Part shown: in pieces, positions 42,233 through 50,789 of the stretch
How positions within the stretch are numbered: position 1 is the stretch's first letter
How the letters are laid out: each line of letters starts with the position of its first letter
Assembly (NCBI RefSeq): GCF_000012745.1
Contig: NC_007404.1
Span: 1,116,001 to 1,180,000 of the forward strand
DNA length: 64,000 nt
Direction of reading: 5' to 3'
Source: Thiobacillus denitrificans ATCC 25259
GTDB taxonomy: Bacteria > Pseudomonadota > Gammaproteobacteria > Burkholderiales > Thiobacillaceae
Position numbers and translations under genes: made by a program
Notes under the pieces: model-generated
Seen by the model: only the letters and a program-made list of their open reading frames with translations
What the model was told of the DNA's origin: nothing
The model's database searches: none

Positions 42233-43336
42233 ATGCGTTTATTGCCCCTGTTCTTGATGGTCACCCTTGCTGCATCGGGTTGCGGCATCGTGGAATCCAA
42301 GAAGATCGACTACAAGTCTTCGAACAAGCTGCCGACGCTCGAGATCCCGCCGGATCTGGTCGCGCCCACCGCCGACAACCGCTACGCGATTCCAGACACC
42401 GAAGGTAGCGGTACCGCGACGCTCTCGACCTATAGCGCGGAACGCAAGGCGGCGCCCTCCGGCACCCCCAGCCTGCTGCCGGCGCAGGACAAGGCGCGTA
42501 TCGAACGCGCTGGCACGCAGCGCTGGCTCGTCGTCCAGGCGACGCCGCAACAGGTCTGGCCGGTGATCAAGGATTTCTGGCAGGAGAACGGCTTCATCGT
42601 CAATCTCGAGTCCCCGGAGACCGGCGTGATCGAAACCGACTGGGCGGAAAACCGCGCCAAGATCCCGCAGGACGTGATCCGCCGCACGCTCGGCAAGGTG
42701 CTCGATGGCCTCTACTCGACCGCCGAGCGCGACAAGTTCCGTACACGCATCGAGGCGGGGTCAGGCGGCACCGAAATCTATCTGAGCCACCGCGGCATGA
42801 TGGAAGTCTACGCGACCGAGGGCAAGGACAAGACGGTCTGGCAGCCGCGCCCGGCCGATCCAGAACTCGAGGCCGAGATGCTGCGTCGTCTGATGTTGCG
42901 CTTTGGCGTCGAGGAGAATCGCGCCCAGACGCTGCTCACGGCGAAACAGACGCCGGACCAGGCGCGCGTGATCCGCGACGCCGGCGGCAGTTTGCTCGAA
43001 ATGGACGAAGGCTTCGACCGCGCCTGGCGCCGCGTCGGCCTCGCGCTCGACCGCGTCGGCTTCGCGGTCGAGGACCGCGACCGCTCGAAGGGCACCTACT
43101 TCGTGCGTTACATCGACCCTGACGCCGACAACGCGAGCAAGCGCGACGAGGGCATGTTCGCCAAGCTGGCCTTCTGGCGCAGCAAGAAGGATCAGGCGTC
43201 GCCGCAATTGCAGATCGTCGTCGACGAGGCCGGGGAAGGCAAGAGCCGGGTCCGCGTCGCGGGCGGGGAGGGCAGGGCGGCCGACGCGGCGACGCAGAAC
43301 CGGATCATCAATCTGCTGCACAAAGAGCTGAAGTGA
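42233..43336 (+). CDS. bamC: Outer membrane assembly lipoprotein BamC
   Basis: A 367-residue lipoprotein with signal LLPLFLMVTLAASGC. The unstructured N-terminus that wraps BamD (YKSSNKLPTLEIPPDLVAP) is highly conserved, followed by two helix-grip domains (RWLVVQATPQQVWPVIKDFW and AWRRVGLALDRVGFAVEDRD). BamC is an accessory subunit of the beta-barrel assembly machine. The gene lies between dapA and a metallo-hydrolase gene. Confidence 0.93.
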   Translation: MRLLPLFLMVTLAASGCGIVESKKIDYKSSNKLPTLEIPPDLVAPTADNRYAIPDTEGSGTATLSTYSAERKAAPSGTPSLLPAQDKARIERAGTQRWLVVQATPQQVWPVIKDFWQENGFIVNLESPETGVIETDWAENRAKIPQDVIRRTLGKVLDGLYSTAERDKFRTRIEAGSGGTEIYLSHRGMMEVYATEGKDKTVWQPRPADPELEAEMLRRLMLRFGVEENRAQTLLTAKQTPDQARVIRDAGGSLLEMDEGFDRAWRRVGLALDRVGFAVEDRDRSKGTYFVRYIDPDADNASKRDEGMFAKLAFWRSKKDQASPQLQIVVDEAGEGKSRVRVAGGEGRAADAATQNRIINLLHKELK

Positions 43337-43352
43337 TGCAGGAAGCGCGCTG

Positions 43353-44111
43353 ATGCGGTTCGCGAGTCTCGGTAGCGGGAGCGAAGGCAACGGCCTCGTC
43401 GTCGAGGCGGGCGCGACCCGGGTGCTCATGGATTGCGGCTTCGGGCTGGCGGAAAGCACCGTGCGTCTGGCGCGGCTCGGCCTCAAACCGGGCGACCTCG
43501 CGGCGATCGTCGTCACGCACGAGCACAGCGACCATATCGGCGGGGTCGGCCGGCTGGCGCGCAAGTACAAGCTGCCGGTGCGGCTGACCGCCGGGACGCT
43601 GGCCATGGCGAACGATCTCGCCGGCGTCACGGTCGAGGTGATCGACAGCCACGCGGCGTTCGCGCTGGACGATCTCGAAATCCAGCCGTTTCCGGTGCCG
43701 CACGACGCGCGCGAACCGGTGCAATTCGTGTTCGGCGACGGCCAGCGCAGGCTCGGCGTGCTCACCGACGCCGGCTGCGGCACGCCCCATATCGAGGCGA
43801 CGCTGGCGGGCGTCGACGCGCTCGTGCTCGAATGCAATCACGACGCCGTCATGCTGGAAAACGGGCCCTATCCGGCGAGTCTCAAGCGTCGCGTCGGCGG
43901 CCGCTTCGGCCACCTCGAGAACGGCCAGTCGGCGGCGCTGCTCGGCAAACTCAAGCACGAGCGGCTGCGCTGTGTGGTCGCCGCGCACGTGTCGAAGCGG
44001 AACAACACGGCGGCGCTCGCGCGGCGGGCGCTGGCACAGGTGCTCGACTGTGCCGACGACGAGGTGCGGGTGGCCTGTCAGACGGCGGGCTTTGACTGGA
44101 TCAGTGTTTAA
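43353..44111 (+). CDS. MBL-fold metallo-hydrolase, YycJ/WalJ-like
   Basis: A 252-residue metallo-beta-lactamase-fold protein. The metal-binding HxHxDH is VVTHEHSDHIGGVGRL; further ligands are expected in VPHDAREPV, VLTDAGCG and the C-terminal AHVSKRNNT. RFASLGSGSEGNGLVVEAGA is the usual N-terminus of YycJ-like 5'-nuclease-type proteins. It begins 16 bases after bamC with GGAAG upstream. Confidence 0.85.
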   Translation: MRFASLGSGSEGNGLVVEAGATRVLMDCGFGLAESTVRLARLGLKPGDLAAIVVTHEHSDHIGGVGRLARKYKLPVRLTAGTLAMANDLAGVTVEVIDSHAAFALDDLEIQPFPVPHDAREPVQFVFGDGQRRLGVLTDAGCGTPHIEATLAGVDALVLECNHDAVMLENGPYPASLKRRVGGRFGHLENGQSAALLGKLKHERLRCVVAAHVSKRNNTAALARRALAQVLDCADDEVRVACQTAGFDWISV

Positions 44112-44122
44112 TTGGACGGACT

Positions 44123-45505
44123 TTGACGACTTTTGCTGAACTCGGGCTTGCGCCCGACATCCTGCGCGCCCTCGACGAAATGGGCTACGTCTCGCCGACG
44201 CCGATCCAGGCGCAGGTGATTCCGCGTGCGCTGCAGGGCGGCGACATTCTCGGCGCGGCGCAGACCGGGACCGGCAAGACCGCGGCTTTCGCGCTGCCGC
44301 TGATCCAGCGCCTGCTGCCCTTCGCCAACACCAGCACCTCGCCGGCCAAGCATCCGATCCGTGCGCTCATCCTCACGCCGACGCGCGAACTCGCGATCCA
44401 GGTCGAGGAGGCGATCCAGGCCTACACCAAACACGTTCCGCTGCGCTCGCTGGTCGTCTACGGCGGCGTCAACATCAACACCCAGATACCGATCCTCAAG
44501 ACCGGCGTCGAAATCCTGGTCGCGACGCCGGGGCGGCTGCTCGATCATGTGCAGAACAAGACGCTGATGCTGACCCAGGTCAACACACTCGTGCTCGACG
44601 AAGCCGACCGCATGCTCGACATGGGCTTCATGCCGGATCTCCGGCGCATCGTCGCCTTGCTGCCGGCGCAGCGCGTGAACATGATGTTCTCGGCGACCTT
44701 TCCGGAAGAAATTCGCAAGCTCGCCGACAGCATCCTCAGCACGCCGACCTTCATCGAGGTGGCGCGCAACGAGACGGCCGTCACGGTCACCCAAGTCGTG
44801 CATCCGGTGCATCACGAGCGCAAGCGGCAATTGCTCGCGCACCTGATCAAGAGCCGCGACCTGCGCCAGGTGCTCGTCTTCACGGGGACCAAGCTCGGCT
44901 GCAACCGGCTGGCCAACGAACTCAACAAGGCCGGCATTCATGCCGACGCGATCCACGGCGACAAGACCCAGCAGGAGCGTATCAAGGCGCTCGACGCCTT
45001 CAAGGCCGGCACGATCCGTGTGCTCGTCGCGACCGACGTCGCGGCGCGCGGAATCGACATCGAGGCGCTGCCTTTCGTCGTCAACTACGACCTGCCGCAC
45101 AACGCCGAGGATTACGTCCATCGCATCGGCCGGACCGGGCGCGCGGGCGCCAAGGGCGAGGCGATCTCGCTCGTCAGCGAAGCCGAGACGCGCTACCTCA
45201 AGGACATCGAAAGACTGATCGGCACGCCGCTCGAGCCCGTGATCGTTCCCGGCTTCGAGCCCGGCGCGGCCGACGTGCCGGCGTTCGAGTCGCGCCCGGC
45301 GCGCGCCCCGCGCAGCAGCGACCGGGGACGTGAACGGGCGCCCGCCAAACCCCAGCCGAGCCGCGACGCGCTGTTCGACGCACCCTATGTGCCGCGCGAG
45401 CCCGGGCAGGGCGACGCTGCCCACGCTCCGGCGCGGCCGGCGCCGACAAAGCAGGTGGCGGCCCTCTTTCGCAGCCCGGTCAAGCGGAACGTCCCGGACC
45501 AGTGA
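44123..45505 (+). CDS. rhlE: DEAD-box RNA helicase RhlE-like
   Basis: A 460-residue helicase with every core motif in order: Q motif with GYVSPTPIQAQVIP, AAQTGTGKTAAFALPL, LILTPTRELAIQ, VATPGRLLDHV, VLDEADRMLDMGF, MMFSATFPEEIR, VLVATDVAARGIDIEALPFV and YVHRIGRTGRAGA. A basic, Pro/Arg-rich tail follows from about residue 385, typical of RhlE. The TTG at 44123 gives MTTFAELGLAPDI, the usual start. It overlaps the DUF3301 gene by four bases. Confidence 0.93.
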   Translation: MTTFAELGLAPDILRALDEMGYVSPTPIQAQVIPRALQGGDILGAAQTGTGKTAAFALPLIQRLLPFANTSTSPAKHPIRALILTPTRELAIQVEEAIQAYTKHVPLRSLVVYGGVNINTQIPILKTGVEILVATPGRLLDHVQNKTLMLTQVNTLVLDEADRMLDMGFMPDLRRIVALLPAQRVNMMFSATFPEEIRKLADSILSTPTFIEVARNETAVTVTQVVHPVHHERKRQLLAHLIKSRDLRQVLVFTGTKLGCNRLANELNKAGIHADAIHGDKTQQERIKALDAFKAGTIRVLVATDVAARGIDIEALPFVVNYDLPHNAEDYVHRIGRTGRAGAKGEAISLVSEAETRYLKDIERLIGTPLEPVIVPGFEPGAADVPAFESRPARAPRSSDRGRERAPAKPQPSRDALFDAPYVPREPGQGDAAHAPARPAPTKQVAALFRSPVKRNVPDQ

Positions 45506-45846
45506 GCTGGGAATTCCTGCTGCTGGGCCTGTTCGGCGCCCTCGGCTGGTATTGGTACGCGGGCATGCAGGCGCGCGAGCTGGCGGTCGCGGCCGGCCGT
45601 CGCGCCTGCGCGGACGCGGGTGTCCAGTTCCTCGACGAGAGCGTTGCGCTCCAGCGGCTCAGGTTTGCGCGCAACGACAACGGGCAGTTGCAGTTCCAGC
45701 GCGATTTCAGGTTCGAATTTTCGGACACCGGCGACAATCGCAGGCCGGGGGTCGTGCACATGTTCGGCGCGCGCGTGGTGTGGGTCAATCTCGACGGTGA
45801 ATGGCGGCCGCAGGCGGTCGCGAGCGTGACCCGCCTGCACGATTGA
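45502..45846 (+). CDS. DUF3301 family membrane-anchored protein
   Basis: A 114-residue protein with an N-terminal membrane segment (EFLLLGLFGALGWYWYAG), then ARELAVAAGRRACADAGVQF, LDESVALQRLRFARNDNGQL and FRFEFSDTGDNRRPGVVHMF. All are DUF3301 features; function unknown. GTG start within the rhlE stop (GTGA), so it is translationally coupled with the helicase. Confidence 0.85.
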   Translation: MSWEFLLLGLFGALGWYWYAGMQARELAVAAGRRACADAGVQFLDESVALQRLRFARNDNGQLQFQRDFRFEFSDTGDNRRPGVVHMFGARVVWVNLDGEWRPQAVASVTRLHD

Positions 45847-45848
45847 AG

Positions 45849-45868
45849 CACGCGGCAAGTGCCGCGTG
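45849..45868. terminator. Hairpin between convergent genes
   Basis: CACGCGGC-AAGT-GCCGCGTG, an 8-bp perfect stem between the ends of the converging DUF3301 and metallo-hydrolase genes. No T-run follows on either strand, so it would be a weak or Rho-assisted terminator. Confidence 0.5.
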
Positions 45869-45873
45869 ACTGC

Positions 45874-46812
45874 CTATTCCTGCTCGATCTCGAGTATCGC
45901 CAGGCTGATCTGGGGCCCGAGGTTGGCGTCCCACTCGGCCCAGTTCTTGTAGGCCTTGAGCTTTTCGGCGATGAGCGGCTTCATTTCGAAGTCGCTCTTG
46001 CCTTCGTCGTAAAGTCGCCGCACTTCGGCCATCAGCGCGTCGAAATAGGCTTTCTGTTCCTCGACCAGTTTGCGGTCGCCGGTCTTGCCGTGGCCGGGGA
46101 CGTAGAGCTTCGCGTCGACCGCGAGCGCACGCTCGGTTTCCTTCATCACGCCCTTGAACGTGCCGTCGCGCAGGTTCATGACCTGACGGCTGAGGACGTT
46201 GTCGCCGGTGAAGAGCGTGCGGTCCTCGACGACCTCGATCATGAGGTCGGTCTTGCTGTGCGCGTGGGTCGACGAATGGATGCGGAAGGTCTTTCCGCCG
46301 ATCTTGAATTCCTGTCCGTCGCGGGCCTCGACGGTCGGAATCTCGGCGCGCGTCCCGTCGGTATAGCCCTTGGTCATGTCCGACATCAGCTTGATCCAGA
46401 ATGCGCCGGCGCCGTCGCGCGCGCCTTTGATCATGTCCGGGTGGCCGATGATCGTCGCCTTGGGCCAGACCTCGAGGATCGCCTGATTGCCGAGCCAATG
46501 GTCACCGTGGACGTGGGTGTTGAAGACGTGGGTGACCGGCTTCTTGGTCGTCTTGCGAACCTGCGCGACGACCATGCGGCCGGCCTGCACGCTGGAACCG
46601 GGATCGATGACGACGACGCCGTCGGGGGTGACGATCCACGCCGGGTTGTTCATGAAGCTCTGGTTTTCGACCGAGGGAACGCCTTGCGGGCCGTGGATGA
46701 CGTAGGTCTCGGCGCCGACTTTCTGCGCGGGGTGCGTGCGGACGACGTCCTTGGGTCCAGCGGCTGCACTGGTGCAGAAAGCGAGGGTGGCGAGCAGCGG
46801 AAGTAGGCGCAT
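45874..46812 (-). CDS. Periplasmic MBL-fold metallo-hydrolase (SoxH/quinoprotein-relay-like)
   Basis: A 312-residue protein with a signal peptide (RLLPLLATLAFCTSAAA). The metal site is visible in HVFNTHVHGDHWLGNQ, IHSSTHAHSKTDLMI and TLFTGDNVLSRQ, and the C-terminal KLYVPGHGKTGD gives the last His. Similar secreted MBL hydrolases lie near thiosulfate-oxidation or quinoprotein dehydrogenase genes, which are absent here. AAGGAG precedes the ATG at 46812. It is the third gene of an apparent msrB-reductase-hydrolase operon. Confidence 0.8.
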   Translation of the reverse strand: MRLLPLLATLAFCTSAAAGPKDVVRTHPAQKVGAETYVIHGPQGVPSVENQSFMNNPAWIVTPDGVVVIDPGSSVQAGRMVVAQVRKTTKKPVTHVFNTHVHGDHWLGNQAILEVWPKATIIGHPDMIKGARDGAGAFWIKLMSDMTKGYTDGTRAEIPTVEARDGQEFKIGGKTFRIHSSTHAHSKTDLMIEVVEDRTLFTGDNVLSRQVMNLRDGTFKGVMKETERALAVDAKLYVPGHGKTGDRKLVEEQKAYFDALMAEVRRLYDEGKSDFEMKPLIAEKLKAYKNWAEWDANLGPQISLAILEIEQE

Positions 46813-46879
46813 ATCAGAGTCTCCTTGTGGTTGCGGAACCATACACAGACAACCCTGAGAGTTTAATGGTCGAAAACGC

Positions 46880-47584
46880 CTACCACCATTTTTCGAAGAT
46901 GATCCGGTTCATCGGCACGCCGAGGTCGTGGAGCAGCGTGCTCATGTCTTCGACCATTCCGCGCGGCCCGCACAGGTAATAGAGCGTATCGTCCGGCACG
47001 TCGAGCGCATGCAGCTTGACCGGATCGATGCGGCCGGTCAGACCATGCCACGCCGGATCGGGTTGGGTGACCGTGATGCTGAGATGCAGGTTGCGGTGGT
47101 TGCGGACCGCGGCTTCGAGTTCGTCGCGGAAGAGGATTTCGCGACTGTCCGATACGCTGTAGACCAGGTGCGCCTGCGTCCCCAGTCCGGCGTCGCGGAC
47201 GTGGCGAAAGATCGAGAGCATCGGCGTGATGCCCACGCCGCCGCCGATCAGCACGACGTTGTCGCTCATCTCGGGCAGGTAGACGAACGGCCCCTGGCCC
47301 TGGCTCACGCGCACGCGGTCACCCGGCGCGGCCTCGTCGTGAACCCAACGCGCGAGCGGATGCCGCGCGCTCGCCTTGACGGCGAGTTCGATCGTGCCGG
47401 GATGCAGCGGCGAGGTCGTGATCGAGTAACCGGACGTGTGCCTGGCGCCGTCGACATCGACGCTCAGATCGACCCACTGCCCGGGCAGGAAGCGGAAGCC
47501 GGGGTCGGCGACGGCGAGGCGGAGAACACGTATCTGGGGGGTGGCGGCGACGACTGCCGCGATCTCGGCTTCAAAGACGTGCAA
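46880..47584 (-). CDS. FAD/NAD(P)-binding ferredoxin-reductase-type oxidoreductase
   Basis: A 234-residue protein of the ferredoxin-NADP reductase fold, without Fe-S or haem domains. The FAD motif is HTSGYSITTSPL, the NAD-binding motifs are VVLIGGGVGITPMLSIFRHV and YYLCGPRGMVEDM, and the C-terminus ends IIFEKWW. Electron partners are not obvious; the next gene upstream is msrB, so an electron supply to methionine repair or to another partner is conceivable. TTG start at 47584 behind AAGGA. Confidence 0.8.
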   Translation of the reverse strand: MHVFEAEIAAVVAATPQIRVLRLAVADPGFRFLPGQWVDLSVDVDGARHTSGYSITTSPLHPGTIELAVKASARHPLARWVHDEAAPGDRVRVSQGQGPFVYLPEMSDNVVLIGGGVGITPMLSIFRHVRDAGLGTQAHLVYSVSDSREILFRDELEAAVRNHRNLHLSITVTQPDPAWHGLTGRIDPVKLHALDVPDDTLYYLCGPRGMVEDMSTLLHDLGVPMNRIIFEKWW

Positions 47585-47587
47585 GGC

Positions 47588-47986
47588 TCAGTCCTTCGGG
47601 TGAAAACTGAGCGACGCCGAATTGATGCAGTAGCGCAGACCGGTGGGCGGCGGCCCGTCGGGGAAGACGTGGCCGAGGTGCGAGTTGCAGCGGCTGCACA
47701 GCGCTTCGGTGCGGACCATGCCGTGGGTGGTGTCGGTGCGCTCGCGCACGGCCTGCGCGTTCAGGGCCTCGTAAAAGCTTGGCCAGCCGGTGCCCGAGTC
47801 GAACTTCGCCGACGACGAGAAGAGCGGCGCGCCACAAGCCGCGCAGCGGTATTCGCCGTTCGCGTGGTGATCCCAGTACTCCCCGGTAAACGCCCGCTCG
47901 GTGCCCTGTTCGCGCAGGATGCGGTACTGCTCCGGCGACAGTTCGGCGCGCCACTGCGCGTCGGTTTTGGGTTCGTCAGTGCTCAT
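47588..47986 (-). CDS. msrB: Peptide-methionine (R)-S-oxide reductase
   Basis: A 132-residue MsrB. The catalytic Cys is in [13 protein letters not shown], and zinc-binding CxxC pairs are [20 protein letters not shown] and [19 protein letters not shown]. It reduces methionine R-sulfoxide in proteins. First gene of a minus-strand operon, its stop three bases before the reductase start; GGAGAAG precedes the ATG. Confidence 0.96.
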   Translation of the reverse strand: MSTDEPKTDAQWRAELSPEQYRILREQGTERAFTGEYWDHHANGEYRCAACGAPLFSSSAKFDSGTGWPSFYEALNAQAVRERTDTTHGMVRTEALCSRCNSHLGHVFPDGPPPTGLRYCINSASLSFHPKD

Positions 47987-48076
47987 CTCGCTTCTCCGTT
48001 CGAGGGCAAAAAAGTGTAACTGCGCGCCGCAAGTGGTACGGGCGTTCCGGCACCGCGACGATTTGCCGCGCGCGTG

Positions 48077-48106
48077 TTGACAGCATTATCGTAGCGGGTT
48101 TAATCT
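48077..48106 (+). promoter_or_regulatory. Sigma-70-like promoter for rubrerythrin operon
   Basis: TTGACA (48077-48082) and TAATCT (48101-48106), separated by 18 bases, about 130 bases upstream of the rubrerythrin start. Confidence 0.6.
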
Positions 48107-48117
48107 TCGTTCAGGTA

Positions 48118-48132
48118 TTAGACTTAGTCTAA
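48118..48132. promoter_or_regulatory. Palindromic operator-like site
   Basis: TTAGAC-TTA-GTCTAA is a perfect palindrome around a three-base centre, just past the expected transcription start. Position suits a repressor operator controlling the rubrerythrin genes; the regulator is unknown. Confidence 0.5.
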
Positions 48133-48236
48133 ACACCGCAATTTCATCCCGCGGAGCCGTCGAACGCCGGCGGTGGAGGGCCCCGGGATGGAAGGTCTAT
48201 GCTGCAAAGCATTTAATCAAACAAGGAGATCACGTC

Positions 48237-48656
48237 ATGCAACTCAAAGGTTCGAAAACCGAAGAACATCTGAAGGCCGCATTTGCCGGCGAATCGCAGG
48301 CCAACCGCCGCTACCTCTACTTCGCAGCGAAGGCCGACGTCGAAGGCTACAACGACGTCGCTGCCGTCTTCCGTTCGACCGCCGAAGGCGAAACCGGCCA
48401 TGCCCACGGCCATCTCGAGTACCTCGAGAAGTGCGGCGACCCCGCGACCGGCATGGCTTTCGGCCCCACCGCCGACAACCTGAAGACCGCGATCGCCGGC
48501 GAGACGCATGAGTACACCGACATGTACCCGGGCATGGCGAAGGACGCGCGCGGCGAAGGCTTCGATGAGATCGCCGACTGGTTCGAGACCCTGGCCAAGG
48601 CAGAACGCTCGCACGCCAACAAGTTCCAGAAGACCCTCGACAGCCTGGGTTCCTGA
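48237..48656 (+). CDS. Rubrerythrin-family diiron protein, no rubredoxin domain
   Basis: A 139-residue ferritin-like four-helix protein. Diiron ligands are visible in [19 protein letters not shown] (Glu), [19 protein letters not shown] (ExxH), [17 protein letters not shown] and [13 protein letters not shown] (ExxH). The C-terminal rubredoxin-like Cys4 domain of classical rubrerythrins is missing. The family reduces peroxide in oxygen-sensitive metabolism. It is the first gene of a conserved set with the CCG Fe-S protein and DUF3501. AAGGAG ribosome site. Confidence 0.9.
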   Translation: MQLKGSKTEEHLKAAFAGESQANRRYLYFAAKADVEGYNDVAAVFRSTAEGETGHAHGHLEYLEKCGDPATGMAFGPTADNLKTAIAGETHEYTDMYPGMAKDARGEGFDEIADWFETLAKAERSHANKFQKTLDSLGS

Positions 48657-48670
48657 CGCACTACGGGGAG

Positions 48671-48687
48671 ACGGGCCGCGGGCCCGT
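48671..48687 (+). terminator. Intercistronic hairpin after rubrerythrin
   Basis: ACGGGCC-GCG-GGCCCGT, a perfect 7-bp stem 15 bases past the stop codon, without a T-run. It may act as a partial terminator or protect the rubrerythrin mRNA 3' end. Confidence 0.4.
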
Positions 48688-48775
48688 TCCCTGGCCGGCG
48701 AGGGCGCCGACCGGACGCAAGCGTCCAAGCGCCTTCGTGCCGGGCCGAATACCCTGAATCCCATTTGGAGTTTGC

Positions 48776-50104
48776 ATGAGCACCCGCGAAGGTAGCCTCG
48801 AAGCCCCGACCCGTCATCCGCTCGACTGGAAAAACCCCGATTTCTACGACGAAGAAAAATTTCTGCACGAGGCGGAGCGCGTCTTCGACATCTGTCACGG
48901 CTGCCGCCGCTGCGTCTCGCTCTGCACGGCGTTTCCGACCCTCTTCGACCTCGTCGACGAATCGTCGACCATGGAGGTAGACGGGGTCGCCAAGACCGAT
49001 TACTGGAAGGTCGTCGACGAGTGTTATCTGTGCGACCTCTGCTACATGACGAAGTGCCCCTACGTACCGCCGCATCCGTGGAACCTCGACTTTCCGCACA
49101 CGATGCTGCGCGGCAAGGCGATCAAGTTCAAGAAGGGCGAGACGATCTTCCGCGACAAGCTCTTGTCGAGCACGGACGCGATGGGCAAGCTCGCGTCGAT
49201 TCCGGTCGTCGTGCAGGCCGTCAATGCCAGCCTCAGAAGCCGCCCGATCCGCAAGATCATGGACAGCGTGCTGAAGATCCATCCCGACCGCCGGCTGCCA
49301 CATTACGACAGCGCGAAATTCCGCTCGACCGCGCAGCCGCGCAATGAATTCGCGGTCAGGGACGGCGCGAAGACGCCCGGCAAGGTCGCGATCTACGCGA
49401 CCTGTTACGTCAACTACAACGAGCCCGGCATCGGCCACGATCTGCTCAAGCTTCTCGCGCACAACGAGGTTCCGACCGTGCTCGTCGACAAGGAGGCCTG
49501 CTGCGGCATGCCCAAGCTCGAACTGGGCGATCTCGACGCGGTCGAGAAGCTCAAACAAATCAATGTTCCGCATCTGGCGAAGCTCGCGCGCGAAGGCTAC
49601 GCGATCCTGACGGCGGTGCCTTCGTGCACGCTGATGTACAAGCAGGAGTTGCCGCTGATGTTCCCGCACGACGCCGAGGTGCAGGCGATCAAGGAGGCGA
49701 TGTGGGACCCCTTCGAATACCTGATGGCGCGCAACGCCGACGGCCTGTTGAAAACCGATTTCACGACGCCGCTCGGCAAGGTCGCCTACCACGTGCCCTG
49801 TCATCAGCGCGTGCAGAACATCGGCAACAAGACCCGCGATGCGCTGCAGCTGGCGGGGGCGGAGGTCAACATGGTCGAGCGTTGTTCGGGCCACGACGGC
49901 ACCTGGGGCGTGAAGACCGAGTTCTTCGACAAATCCATGAAGATCGGCAAGCCGGTATTCCGGCAGATGTCCGAGCCCGCGCCGGACTATGTGAGTTCGG
50001 ACTGCGCGATCGCCGCGCGCCAGATCATGCAGGGCATGGGCGAAACCGCGGCGCAGAAAGAGCATCCGATCACGCTCCTGCGCATGGCCTACGGCCTCGA
50101 ATGA
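48776..50104 (+). CDS. Fe-S cluster / CCG-domain protein, HdrD/GlpC-like
   Basis: A 442-residue protein. The N-terminus holds two [4Fe-4S] motifs, [17 protein letters not shown] and [16 protein letters not shown]. Two CCG-type domains follow: [14 protein letters not shown] and the second, [11 protein letters not shown] with [15 protein letters not shown]. The order is that of heterodisulfide reductase subunit D or glycerol-3-phosphate dehydrogenase subunit C. No membrane segment is seen. It probably passes electrons to rubrerythrin; the DUF3501 gene follows. ATG at 48776 with GGAG. Confidence 0.88.
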   Translation: MSTREGSLEAPTRHPLDWKNPDFYDEEKFLHEAERVFDICHGCRRCVSLCTAFPTLFDLVDESSTMEVDGVAKTDYWKVVDECYLCDLCYMTKCPYVPPHPWNLDFPHTMLRGKAIKFKKGETIFRDKLLSSTDAMGKLASIPVVVQAVNASLRSRPIRKIMDSVLKIHPDRRLPHYDSAKFRSTAQPRNEFAVRDGAKTPGKVAIYATCYVNYNEPGIGHDLLKLLAHNEVPTVLVDKEACCGMPKLELGDLDAVEKLKQINVPHLAKLAREGYAILTAVPSCTLMYKQELPLMFPHDAEVQAIKEAMWDPFEYLMARNADGLLKTDFTTPLGKVAYHVPCHQRVQNIGNKTRDALQLAGAEVNMVERCSGHDGTWGVKTEFFDKSMKIGKPVFRQMSEPAPDYVSSDCAIAARQIMQGMGETAAQKEHPITLLRMAYGLE

Positions 50105-50142
50105 AGCGTTTTCTATGAACACCCATCTGCAAGGGGAAAGAC

Positions 50143-50727
50143 ATGCCGCAGATTACCCGTGACAGCCTGCTGACGCTCGAGGGCTACGCCAAGGTGCGGC
50201 CCGCGATGCGGGCCGAAGTGATGGCGCACAAGAAGAACCGCATGGTCGACCTGGGTGAGCACGTCACCCTGATCTTCGAGGACGAAAAGACCATGCGCTA
50301 CCAGATCCAGGAGATGCTGCGTGCCGAGCGCACCTTCGAGGACGCGGGCATCCAGGACGAACTCGACGCCTACAATCCGTTGATCCCGGACGGCAGCAAC
50401 TGGAAGGCGACGATGATGATCCAGTATTCCGACCCGGACGCCCGCAAGCAGGCGCTGTCCGACCTCAAGGGCATCGAGGGGCGGGTGTGGGTGCGGGTCG
50501 GCGATCAGCCGGCGATCTTCGCGATCGCCGACGAGGATCTCGAGCGCACGAATGCGGAGAAGACTTCCGCGGTGCACTTCCTGCGCTTCGAGCTCGACGC
50601 CGCGTCGATCGCCGCGGCCAAGGCCGGCAACCCGGTCCGCATGGGCATCGATCTTCCTGCCTACCAGGTCGACGCGCTCGTGCTGCCCGAGAACACGCGC
50701 GCTGCGCTGGCACTGGATTTGGCCTAA
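50143..50727 (+). CDS. DUF3501 family protein
   Basis: A 194-residue soluble protein. [60 protein letters not shown] and [20 protein letters not shown] are DUF3501 segments. Function unknown; it almost always accompanies the rubrerythrin/CCG pair, as here. AAGGGG precedes the ATG. Confidence 0.9.
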   Translation: MPQITRDSLLTLEGYAKVRPAMRAEVMAHKKNRMVDLGEHVTLIFEDEKTMRYQIQEMLRAERTFEDAGIQDELDAYNPLIPDGSNWKATMMIQYSDPDARKQALSDLKGIEGRVWVRVGDQPAIFAIADEDLERTNAEKTSAVHFLRFELDAASIAAAKAGNPVRMGIDLPAYQVDALVLPENTRAALALDLA

Positions 50728-50789
50728 AGTAAATCCAGGGCGGCACCACAACGACGACAGCAACACGCCGCCTTTCCGAGGAGGGCGTG

